Source: Streptomyces sp. NBC_00443 (GTDB lineage Bacteria > Actinomycetota > Actinomycetes > Streptomycetales > Streptomycetaceae). From it: a stretch of DNA of 64,000 nt. The notes under the pieces are model-generated. The model worked only from the letters and a program-made list of their open reading frames with translations. It was not told where the DNA came from and did no database searches. Shown here piece by piece: positions 7,747-15,410 of the stretch; within the stretch, counting starts at the first letter, position 1; every line of letters begins with the position of its first letter. Made by a program: the position numbers and the translations under genes. The stretch lies in the NCBI RefSeq assembly GCF_036014175.1, contig NZ_CP107917.1, forward strand, positions 8,184,001 to 8,248,000, in the 5' to 3' direction.

Positions 7747-8765
7747 GAACGCTCCAGGGCGATACCCGACTTGATCCACTTGCTGGACTCGATGGCGACC
7801 GCGACCGCGCGCCCGGGGCCGTCCCACTGCCGCAGGAGCTCGGCGAGCTGGAGGAACGGCAGGGCGTTGCCGTTGTTCCCGACGGTGCGCACCACGTTGA
7901 TACGCTGGGCTTCCGGGGCGGGCATGCCCGCGGAGATGCGGTCGCTCATCCGGCCGGAGAGCTGTGGGGGCAGCAGGAAGTCCACTGCGTCGGCGCTCCA
8001 GCCGAGGTCCTCCAGGAGCTCCCAGAACATCTGCCCGGCCATGACCGGCACCGCCTCCTCGATCGCCTTGTAGTCCTCGAAGACAGCCGTGCGGTCGCTG
8101 TGCCGGTCGCCGAGCCCGAACCAGTCGATGACCTGGCCGGGCTCCCGGCCCAGGCCCACCAGCCGGTTGAGCACCTGCCGGATCTCGATGCCCTGGCCCC
8201 TGGCCTCGGTGCTGAGCACGGCCGCGCCGGCCCCGTCGCCGAAGAGCACGTAGTTGACGAGTTCGGCGGAGGTACGGCTGCCAGGGTCGAAGTCCGTCTG
8301 AAGATGCTTGGCACACACGTCACCGCCGATCACCAGCGCGGTGGTGCAGCGTCCGGCCAGCAGCAGGGTGCGGGCCACGTCCAGGGCCTGTACGGCACCG
8401 GCGCAACCGGACTGGAGCTGGTACGTGGGGACGTTGTCGACGCCGAGCCGGTCCGCGACCAGGTTCACCGTGGCGGGCATCAGATGGTCCGGGGTGGCCG
8501 TGCCCAGTACGACGCAGTCGACGTCACCCGGCTCCAGGCCGGCCTCCGCCAGCGCCCGGTCGGCCGCGGTCGTCGCGATGTCGGCCAGGCTGTGCCGTAT
8601 CTGGCCGGTCGCCAGGTCGACGGCGAAGTACCGGCTGATGTTGCCGGTGAACATCTCGGCCCATGTCTCGTCGACGCCGACGAGTTTGGCCAGGGTCGCG
8701 TTGTCCACCGGGTCCCCGGGCAGGCAGGTGCCGACCGAGGCCAGGTACGCGGTGGGAGGTGCCAT
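7743..8765 (-). CDS. KSIII (FabH-like) ketoacyl synthase, tetronate-type context
   Basis: A 340-aa FabH-superfamily protein. The active-site Cys is Cys121 in LQSGCAGAV, and a late Asn (Asn297, in TVGNNGNA) matches the FabH Asn. At the position of the FabH catalytic His (PHQAN) this protein reads PPQLS, so the His is replaced by Pro267, and the usual C-terminal GGG..TWG loop is replaced by ESSKWIKSG. In tetronate pathways a KSIII joins glyceryl-ACP to a beta-ketoacyl thioester, making both a C-C and a C-O bond. The neighbours (FkbH, ACP, KS-AT-ACP) fit that role. The missing His argues against ordinary decarboxylative FabH chemistry. ATG at 8765 overlaps the PKS stop by one base. Confidence 0.85.
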   Translation of the reverse strand: MAPPTAYLASVGTCLPGDPVDNATLAKLVGVDETWAEMFTGNISRYFAVDLATGQIRHSLADIATTAADRALAEAGLEPGDVDCVVLGTATPDHLMPATVNLVADRLGVDNVPTYQLQSGCAGAVQALDVARTLLLAGRCTTALVIGGDVCAKHLQTDFDPGSRTSAELVNYVLFGDGAGAAVLSTEARGQGIEIRQVLNRLVGLGREPGQVIDWFGLGDRHSDRTAVFEDYKAIEEAVPVMAGQMFWELLEDLGWSADAVDFLLPPQLSGRMSDRISAGMPAPEAQRINVVRTVGNNGNALPFLQLAELLRQWDGPGRAVAVAIESSKWIKSGIALERS

Positions 8766-11700
8766 CAACGTGTTCCTTCCATAGTCATGGGAAGGGGGGT
8801 GGCGGAGCCGTGGGGGAGTTGGCTGCGCAGGTACGCGACCAGGTCGGCCACCGTGCGAAGGCTGGCGAGCAGGTCCTCGATCGGGAGCGACCCGAGCTGC
8901 GGCAGTGCGTCCTCGATTCGGGTCTTCAGCTCCATGACCCGGATCGAGTCGAAGCCCAGGTCCTCGTGGAGCCGGTCGTGGTCGTGCACGTGCTGCGGGT
9001 CGTGCCCGCCGACCCGGCACACCAGACGGCGTGTCACCACGGCGAGGGAGTCGGGCAGGTCCCCCGCCGGGGCCGGCGGGCACGATTCTCCGCGGTCCGC
9101 GCCACTCGGTACCGCGGCGGTGTCCGCGCCAGGGGGGACGGATGGCGTGGACGGTTCCGGAAGTCCGGGGGCGGCACCGGAGCGCCAGGACCGGAACGAC
9201 TCGTCGAATAGGTACGGCGGCAGTCGGCGCGGCACCCGGTCCGCCGCGTCGTACAGCAGGTCCCAGTCCGGCGTGAGACCGGCGCACCACAGCTCCCCGA
9301 ACAGCTGCTGGGGGCGGTGTCCGGGAGCGTGCTCTCCCGGGTGCGCGCTGTGCAGGCTCACGGCATGGTCCCCGTCCGCCCGCAACGTCGACAGCAGCGG
9401 GGTGAGCACCGCGCGCGGGCCGATCTCCACCACATGGGTGACGCCGGTGGCGAGGAGCGCGCCCGCGGCTTCGGCGAACCGGACCGGCTCGGTGATCTGC
9501 CGCGCCCAGTACGCGGCGTCCATGGTCTCCTCGCCGCTCAACTCACGGCCGTACACCGTCGAGAACACCGGGAGCGCCGGCCGCCGGTCGGACACGTCCG
9601 CGCACTCCCGGCGGAACTCCTCGACCACGGGCCGCATCAGCGGCGAGTGGAAGGCATGCGAGACGGTGAGCCGCCGGACGGACACCTTGTGCTCGGCCAA
9701 CTCCTTCTCCACCGCGGTCAGTTCGTCGAGGTCCCCGGCGATCACGGTGCTGCGCCGGCCGTTGACCGCGGCCACGCCCAGCCGGGCCCATCCCACCAGC
9801 AGCGGTTCCACCTCCGTGGCGCCCAGGCTCACCGAGAGCATCCCGCCGTCCGTGGGCAGCTTCTCCATCAGCGCCCCGCGCCGGGCGACCAGCCGCGCCG
9901 CGTCCGCCACGTCCAGCGCCCCGGCCGCGCACGCGGCGGCGAACTCGCCGATGCTGTGCCCGATCACGTACGACGGCCTGATCCCGGCCTCGGTCAGGGT
10001 GGCGGCCATCGCGTACCCCACGGCGAACAGCGCGGGCTGGGCCAGCCGCGCGCGCTGGACCTCCGCGTCTCCGTCGAGCACCTGGTCGCGCACGGACACT
10101 CCGGTGTGCGGGGCGAGCAGCGTGTCGATCTCCTCGAGGTGGCGCGCGTAGGCGGGGCACGACCGGTACCAGGACGCGGCCATACGAGGGTGCTGGGCGC
10201 CCTGCCCCGTGAAGGCGAACGCCACCGACGGCACCCCGCGCCGCCCGCCGTCCACCCGCGCGGTCCCCTCGGCGCGCTCCGCGGCCTTCCGCAACCCGGC
10301 GACCAGCGTGGGCAGATCGCCCGCTGCCACGGCCGCGCGGTGCGGCAGCCGGGACTTGACGCGGTTGCTGGTCCAGCACAGCTGCGCCAGCTGGCTCCCG
10401 GGACGACGGGACAGGGCGTCGGCCTGCGCCAGCAGATTCGCGCGCAGCCGCTCCGGGGTGCGGGCGGAGAGGGTGAACACGCCCGGTGCCGCGTGCTGGC
10501 TGTGGTGGACCGCGCGGGGCGCGGAGGCCAGCACCGCGTGCGCGTTGCTGCCGCCCATGCCGAAACTGCTCACCGCGGCGTGCACGGTGCCGGACGGCAG
10601 CCTGAGCGGCGACCTCAGCAGGGACAGCCGGCGCCCGGACAGATCCAGTTTCGGGTTCTCGTCGTCGGCGAACCGACTCGGCGGCACCGTGCGGTGGTGC
10701 AGTGCGAGGACCGCCTTGATGAGCCCGGCGATCCCGGCCGCGCCCTCCGCGTGCCCTAAATTGCTCTTGACCGAGCCCAGCGCGACGCTTCCGCCGCCGC
10801 GGCCACTGGTCAGCTCGCCGAGCGCCTGGGCCTCGATGAAGTCGCCCAGCAGGGTCCCGGTGCCGTGCGCCTCCACGAAGCGGATGTCATCGGCGGTGAC
10901 GCCGGCCCGCCGCCACACGGACTCGATCAGCTGCTGCTGCGCCCAGCGGTTGGGCGCCGTGATGCCGTTGCTGCGCCCGTCCTGGTTGATCCCGGTCTCC
11001 TTCAGCACGGCGTACACCGGCTGACGGTCCGCCAGGGCGTCGCTCAGTCTGCGCAGCACCAGCACCGCCACGCCCTCGGCCCGTCCGATCCCGTCGGCGG
11101 AGGCGCTGAACGGCTTGCAGCGGCCGTCCGGTGCCGAGAGGCCGGCCTGGGCGTAGAAGATGTTGATGACCGGCGTCATGATCAGGTTGGTGCCGGCCGC
11201 GAGGGCGTGGTCGCACTCTTTGGCGCGCAGCGCGTTCACCGCGAGGTGGACGGCGACGAGCGAGGAGGAGCAGGCCGTGTCCACCGCCAGGCTGGGGCCC
11301 TTGAGGTCGAGGTGGTACGAGACGCGGTTCGCGCCCATGAAGTAGCCGTTGCCCGAGCCGTGACGAGCGGTGATCCGGTCGTAATCGGCGAGTTGCAGGA
11401 ACGCCCACTCGTTGGCCATCACGCCGACGAACACGCCGGTCTCGGTGCCGGCCAGGTCCTGTGGAGCGAGCGCGGCGTCCTCGATGGCCCGCCACGAGCA
11501 CTGCAGTAGCAGCCGTTGCTGCGGGTCCATGGCGGTGGCCTCGCGCGGGGCGATCCCGAAGAAGCCGGGGTCGAAGGCATCGGGGTCGGCGATGAAGCCG
11601 CCGCGCACCGAGTTGCTGCGGCCCCGCGGCCGGGCCTCGCGGGCGCTCTGCGGGGCGGCCGACGGAGTGGCGTAGTAGCGGTCGGCGTCCCAGCGCTGTT

Positions 11701-11821
11701 CGGGCACGCGGTCCGTGCCGTCGCGTCCGTCCATGAGGAGCGACCAGTACTCCTGGGCGTTGCGGGCGCCGGGGAAGCGGCAGTCGAGGCCGACGACCGC
11801 GATGGGTTCGCGTTCGGTCAT
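8765..11821 (-). CDS. Type I polyketide synthase module, KS-AT-ACP
   Basis: A 1018-aa single extension module with no reductive domains. KS spans about residues 5-430, with Cys184 in DTACSSS, His319 in EAHGTGT and His357 in NLGHAEG, all intact. AT spans about 535-815, with Ser623 in GHSIGEF and the HAFH motif at 722-725 that marks malonyl-CoA specificity. ACP is at about 920-1000, with Ser959 in LGFDSIRVMEL. There is no KR, DH, ER or TE and no docking domain is obvious. The expected product is a beta-ketoacyl-ACP one malonate longer than the primer, which the upstream fatty acyl-AMP ligase and ACP would supply. The ATG at 11821 overlaps the ACP stop by four bases. Confidence 0.93.
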   Translation of the reverse strand: MTEREPIAVVGLDCRFPGARNAQEYWSLLMDGRDGTDRVPEQRWDADRYYATPSAAPQSAREARPRGRSNSVRGGFIADPDAFDPGFFGIAPREATAMDPQQRLLLQCSWRAIEDAALAPQDLAGTETGVFVGVMANEWAFLQLADYDRITARHGSGNGYFMGANRVSYHLDLKGPSLAVDTACSSSLVAVHLAVNALRAKECDHALAAGTNLIMTPVINIFYAQAGLSAPDGRCKPFSASADGIGRAEGVAVLVLRRLSDALADRQPVYAVLKETGINQDGRSNGITAPNRWAQQQLIESVWRRAGVTADDIRFVEAHGTGTLLGDFIEAQALGELTSGRGGGSVALGSVKSNLGHAEGAAGIAGLIKAVLALHHRTVPPSRFADDENPKLDLSGRRLSLLRSPLRLPSGTVHAAVSSFGMGGSNAHAVLASAPRAVHHSQHAAPGVFTLSARTPERLRANLLAQADALSRRPGSQLAQLCWTSNRVKSRLPHRAAVAAGDLPTLVAGLRKAAERAEGTARVDGGRRGVPSVAFAFTGQGAQHPRMAASWYRSCPAYARHLEEIDTLLAPHTGVSVRDQVLDGDAEVQRARLAQPALFAVGYAMAATLTEAGIRPSYVIGHSIGEFAAACAAGALDVADAARLVARRGALMEKLPTDGGMLSVSLGATEVEPLLVGWARLGVAAVNGRRSTVIAGDLDELTAVEKELAEHKVSVRRLTVSHAFHSPLMRPVVEEFRRECADVSDRRPALPVFSTVYGRELSGEETMDAAYWARQITEPVRFAEAAGALLATGVTHVVEIGPRAVLTPLLSTLRADGDHAVSLHSAHPGEHAPGHRPQQLFGELWCAGLTPDWDLLYDAADRVPRRLPPYLFDESFRSWRSGAAPGLPEPSTPSVPPGADTAAVPSGADRGESCPPAPAGDLPDSLAVVTRRLVCRVGGHDPQHVHDHDRLHEDLGFDSIRVMELKTRIEDALPQLGSLPIEDLLASLRTVADLVAYLRSQLPHGSATPLPMTMEGTR

Positions 11822-12096
11822 GAGGGCTCCTCGTCGTGCTTCTTCTTGTCGGCCAGGCGCTCGGCGAGGTGACCGGTGATCGCGTGGACGGTCGGGAAGT
11901 CGTACGCGATGGTGGGGGCGACCGCGAGCCGGTAGTGCTGTTCGATCTCGCCGCAGATGCTGATGGCCGCGACCGAGTCGATGCCGTAGTCGGCGAGCGG
12001 GGTGTCGGGGTCGATCTCGTCGCACGCCCGGTGCAGGTGGAAGGCCACCCGTTCGGTCAGCCACAGCTCGAGGTCGGGGGCGTTCCCATGCGGCAA
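11818..12096 (-). CDS. Acyl carrier protein, probable fatty-acyl acceptor; start uncertain
   Basis: An ACP of about 92 aa with the attachment Ser in DYGIDSVAAISI, lying between the fatty acyl-AMP ligase and the PKS. It is the probable acceptor of the activated fatty acid. Its start is a problem. The only well-placed start, ATG at 12147-12149 behind GAGAAAGAAG, opens a different frame that stops after 30 codons at 12057. The ACP frame itself offers only weak starts (TTG at 12094-12096, CTG further up) without a ribosome-binding site. A single-base slip in the C-rich run between 12100 and 12120 would fuse the good start to the ACP. The C-terminal end is Lys/Glu-rich and overlaps the PKS start. 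Confidence 0.75.
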   Translation of the reverse strand: MPHGNAPDLELWLTERVAFHLHRACDEIDPDTPLADYGIDSVAAISICGEIEQHYRLAVAPTIAYDFPTVHAITGHLAERLADKKKHDEEPS

Positions 12097-12184
12097 GGGA
12101 CGGTCCAGGGGTTGGGGGTGGCGGTACGCGTGTCGGGGGCGATGCTCATGGCGTACTTCTTTCTCGGGATCTCGGACGCGGATC

Positions 12185-14005
12185 TCAGGGGCGGGGAGAC
12201 ACGGCAGCGGTGGGCGCGGGTGCCGCGTCCGTGGCGGGCAGCAGGGCGACGACCGCGGGTGCCAGGCGCTGGTGCAGCACGGGCAGGCCGCCGTCGAGGA
12301 AGAGCCGCCGCATGAGCGTGCGCTGCGTCTTGCCGCTGGTGGTCTTGCGGATCACCCCGGGCCGTACGAGCACCACACTCACCGCGGGCAGCTGGAACTG
12401 GCGGCTGAGCAGCGCCTGCACGGAGGCGGCGAGGCGGGCCAGGGCCTCCTCGTCGCTGGTCGCCCAGGCCCTGAGCTCCTGCACCACGACCACGTGGGCG
12501 CGTTCGGACGCCTCGTCGGTGACGCTGAACACCGCGCCGCCGCCACGCCGGAACACGTCCCCGGACTCCTGAACGGCCTGCTCGATGTCCTGCGGGTAGA
12601 GGTTGCGGCCGTGCTGGATGAGCATCTCCTTGATCCGCCCGGTGACATAGAGCTCCTCGTCGCGCAGCGCCCCGAGGTCGCCGGTGCGCAAGTAGCCGGC
12701 CCGGCCGTCCGCCGTCACCGCCCGGAAGGTGTCGGCGGTGAGCTCGCTCCGGTTCCAGTAGCCGGCGGCCACCGACGGTCCGCGCAGCCAGATTTCGCCG
12801 ACCTGCCCGCCGGGCAGCACCCGCAGGGTCATCGGGTCCACGATCAGCACTTCGGTGTCCTTCGGGCGGCCGCAGCTGACCAGGGTGCGGCTCAGGCGGT
12901 CGGTGCGGGCGGGACGCAGCTCGTCCTGCTCCAGGGCCTGGGCGTCGACGGCGAGTTCCAGGTGCGGCGACTCGGGGTCGTTGCCGGAGACCAGCAGGGT
13001 GTTCTCGGCCAGGCCGTAGCAGGGCAGTACGGCCTCGGCGCGCAGTCCGTTGCCGGCGAACCGCCGGACGAAGGCGCGCAGGGTGTCGGCGCGCACGGGC
13101 TCGGCCCCGTTGAGCGCCACCCGCAGGCTGGACAGGTCCAGCCCCGCCGACTGCTCCTCGGAGACGCGCCGGACGCACAGCTCGTAGCCGAAGTTGGGCG
13201 AGGCGGTGCCCTCCACCCGGTAGTCGTGGATCATGCGTAGCCAGCGCCCCGGCTGTTTGATGAACGAGATCGGTGACATCTGCACACTGGTGCCTCCCAC
13301 CCACAGCGGCTGCAGCGTCATGCCGATGAGCCCCATGTCGTGGTAGAGCGGCAGCCAGCTGCCCGCCACGACACCCTGCGGCGTCTTCATGGCGGAACGG
13401 ATGGCCTCCTGGTTGGCGGCGAGATTGGTGTGCGTGACCATCACGCCCTTGGGCTCGCTGGTGGAGCCGGAGCTGTACTGGAGGAAAGCCACGTCGGTGC
13501 CGCCTACCTGGGGCGGGGTCCACAGGTCCGGGTCGGTGCCGTCGTCCTCGTCGGCGCCGGTTGACAGGCACACCACGTCCTGCTCCCCCGAGGCGGCCAG
13601 CCAGGCGCTGATGGCCTGCCGGTACTGGGGGAGGGTCAGGACCGCTCCCACCTTGGCGTCCCGCAGGATGCCGCTGACCCGGGCCAGCCGTTCGCCGGGC
13701 TCGTCGGGCAGTGGGGCCGGAATGGCCGTACGGCCGGCGTAGAAGCAGCCCAGGAAGGCTGTGACGAAGTCCAGGGTCGGCGGGTAGAGCAGCAGGACCG
13801 GGCGAGAAGGGTCGCCCTTCGACGCTTGGCGCAGCCGGGCGGCCACGACGCGGGCCCGCCGGTCCAGTTCGGCGTAACTGAGCTCCTCGGGCCTCATCCC
13901 CAGGCCGTCCTCGTGCAGGTACACGAAGGCGGCACGGTCGGGATGGCGTTCCACGCCGGCTCGTACGGCGTCCGTCAACGTTCGTGGGTCAGGCTGGTGA
14001 GGCAC
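12185..14005 (-). CDS. Fatty acyl-AMP ligase (FAAL)
   Basis: A 606-aa adenylating enzyme of the FAAL type, which activates a free fatty acid as acyl-AMP and passes it to an ACP rather than CoA. Diagnostic stretches are FLQYSSGSTSEPKGVMVTH (P-loop), SWLPLYHDMGLIG, ALNGAEPVR, CYGLAEN, LRTGDLG and the C-terminal KTTSGKTQR with the catalytic Lys. The GTG at 14005 has AAAGGACAG a few bases upstream and is preferred over the GTG at 14059. It heads the nine-gene polyketide operon. With the downstream ACP it would prime the single KS-AT-ACP module with a long-chain acyl group. Confidence 0.9.
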   Translation of the reverse strand: MPHQPDPRTLTDAVRAGVERHPDRAAFVYLHEDGLGMRPEELSYAELDRRARVVAARLRQASKGDPSRPVLLLYPPTLDFVTAFLGCFYAGRTAIPAPLPDEPGERLARVSGILRDAKVGAVLTLPQYRQAISAWLAASGEQDVVCLSTGADEDDGTDPDLWTPPQVGGTDVAFLQYSSGSTSEPKGVMVTHTNLAANQEAIRSAMKTPQGVVAGSWLPLYHDMGLIGMTLQPLWVGGTSVQMSPISFIKQPGRWLRMIHDYRVEGTASPNFGYELCVRRVSEEQSAGLDLSSLRVALNGAEPVRADTLRAFVRRFAGNGLRAEAVLPCYGLAENTLLVSGNDPESPHLELAVDAQALEQDELRPARTDRLSRTLVSCGRPKDTEVLIVDPMTLRVLPGGQVGEIWLRGPSVAAGYWNRSELTADTFRAVTADGRAGYLRTGDLGALRDEELYVTGRIKEMLIQHGRNLYPQDIEQAVQESGDVFRRGGGAVFSVTDEASERAHVVVVQELRAWATSDEEALARLAASVQALLSRQFQLPAVSVVLVRPGVIRKTTSGKTQRTLMRRLFLDGGLPVLHQRLAPAVVALLPATDAAPAPTAAVSPRP

Positions 14006-14071
14006 GGGCTGTCCTTTCCGCGGTTGGTACTGGTGCGGTGTGGAACCTTGGGGAGGCACCGCGTGCCACCC

Positions 14072-14098
14072 GGTGACATCAGCCTTGAGGTGCCGTGA
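14072..14098 (-). promoter_or_regulatory. Possible SARP-type heptamer repeats ahead of the FAAL operon
   Basis: The divergent region between the FAAL and phosphopantetheinyl transferase genes (14006-14248) contains, read on the minus strand, TCACGG, TCAAGG and TCACCG spaced by about one helical turn (10 and 12 bases). SARP activators bind direct heptamers of this kind at turn spacing, and a SARP gene lies at 19264. The match is by eye and modest. Confidence 0.25.
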
Positions 14099-14248
14099 AA
14101 AGGAGACGTAAAGCGAAAATTGGTGCGCACGTCACGGGTTTGGGGTCCTCCGGGCGGTCGTTGTCCGAGCGGATACAACGGTGGGTGCGCGAACTGGCAC
14201 AGTCGGTGCTGGCACGCAGTGCCTACCGAGGCGACCAAGGAGACGGCG

Positions 14249-15055
14249 ATGGTGGATTCGGACGCGGCATTCGAGGGGGCGGCCCCCGGGGGCTCGTTAC
14301 CTGATGGGGGGCCGCTTCCCGGAGGTTCCCCAACTGACGGGAGAGCGCTCCCTGTTGGCCCTTTGGCCGCGGTGGGCTGGCGCGCGGTCCATGAGGCCGT
14401 GCTGCGGCACGGATACGCGGTCTGCCACGGCCGGCTGGACGACTGGGGAAGCGGAGGGGGGATGGCGTCGGCCGTGCGTGAGGTGCTCGGCCCGGACTGG
14501 CCGCGCTACCGGGCGGCGCGCGAACCCCTCGTACGGGCAAGGCTTTTGGGCTCGCGGTTGCTGCTGCGCCACGCGGTGGCCGTCGTGGCGGGCACCGCAC
14601 CGGACCGGGTGGTCGTGGGCCGTGACGGCCACGGGCGCCCGGTCCTGCACCGACCCGCCGGACTGGATGTGGGCATCAGTCACACAGCCGGGATGCTGGT
14701 GGTCGGGGTCGCCCGCGGCCGCCGGATCGGCGTGGACGTCGAGGCCTCGGACCGCTCCCTGCTGGCACCCGGACTCGCCGAGAAGTTCTGCCACCCGGAA
14801 GAACTGGCCGAACTGTGCGGGCTGCCGCCGGCCGAGCGGAACCTGAGGCTGGTACGCCTGTGGACGTTGAAGGAGGCCTACACGAAGGCACTCGGCGTAG
14901 GCCTGGCGCACGACTTCTCCCGTCTCCGCCCCCGGCCCGAACCGCGGGACGGCGGCTGGCGGTTGGACCGAACGGCAGGAGGCTGGCACCTGCGCTGCGA
15001 ACAAGTCGCGGGCCGCTTTGTGGTCGCCAGCGCGCTGGGCCCGGAAGGCGGGTAG
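14249..15055 (+). CDS. 4'-phosphopantetheinyl transferase (Sfp type)
   Basis: A 268-aa Sfp-type phosphopantetheinyl transferase that would convert the ACPs of the locus to holo form using CoA. Family motifs are in order: VVVGRDGHGRPVL, LDVGISHTAGMLVVGV, RIGVDVE (Mg-binding Asp/Glu) and LWTLKEAYTKALG. The ATG at 14249 follows AAGGAGA and removes a poor N-terminal extension. The first 40 residues are Gly/Pro-rich and probably flexible. It is divergent from the FAAL operon, so the two may share a control region. The assignment of class is firm; that it serves the local carrier proteins is inferred from position. Confidence 0.9.
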   Translation: MVDSDAAFEGAAPGGSLPDGGPLPGGSPTDGRALPVGPLAAVGWRAVHEAVLRHGYAVCHGRLDDWGSGGGMASAVREVLGPDWPRYRAAREPLVRARLLGSRLLLRHAVAVVAGTAPDRVVVGRDGHGRPVLHRPAGLDVGISHTAGMLVVGVARGRRIGVDVEASDRSLLAPGLAEKFCHPEELAELCGLPPAERNLRLVRLWTLKEAYTKALGVGLAHDFSRLRPRPEPRDGGWRLDRTAGGWHLRCEQVAGRFVVASALGPEGG

Positions 15056-15282
15056 CCCGACTGCGCGCCTCACCGTACGACGGTCTTTCGGCAACGCTCC
15101 GGGATCGAAAGGCGGTGGCCGACTGTCAGGGCGCCCGGTCCGCACGGCGGTTGTTCGGCCACACGCCGGCCCCGGATGGGCGGTAGCTCGCCAATTGCCG
15201 GGATGAACGGCTGGTTGCTCGGCAGTGCGCCGGGACCGGACGGCCCGTGACGGCTCGCGGAAGTGCGCCCCAGCGGGGAGCC
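15056..15282. other. Non-coding stretch after the PPTase gene
   Basis: I see no supported gene between the phosphopantetheinyl transferase stop and the operator at 15283. Codon bias is lost in all frames. No T-rich terminator is evident. Confidence 0.5.
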
Positions 15283-15328
15283 GGCAATCGAGTCAACGAT
15301 GTTTCGATACACCGTTGACTCGATTGCC
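15283..15328. promoter_or_regulatory. Perfect 16-bp inverted repeat, probable TetR operator
   Basis: The arms GGCAATCGAGTCAACG (15283-15298) and CGTTGACTCGATTGCC (15313-15328) are exact reverse complements separated by 14 bases. The right arm contains the -35 hexamer TTGACT (15315-15320) of the promoter below. The position, 83 bases before the exporter gene that is followed by a TetR gene, is what is expected for the operator of that TetR. Confidence 0.85.
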
Positions 15329-15343
15329 CGCCAGGTCTAGCGT
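15315..15343 (+). promoter_or_regulatory. Promoter for exporter/TetR operon
   Basis: TTGACT (15315-15320), 17-base spacer, TAGCGT (15338-15343). It overlaps the right arm of the inverted repeat, so repressor binding would block RNA polymerase. Confidence 0.65.
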
Positions 15344-15410
15344 CGACAACACACGGCAGTAGAACGGCACTCGGCTCACGCACCCCTCTTCCTTTCGAGG
15401 AGCGGAATCC

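Noticed and set aside
5812..8765. Methoxymalonyl-ACP pathway (FkbG-K set)
   Set aside because: Only the FkbH and ACP members are present; no dehydrogenase or O-methyltransferase genes accompany them.
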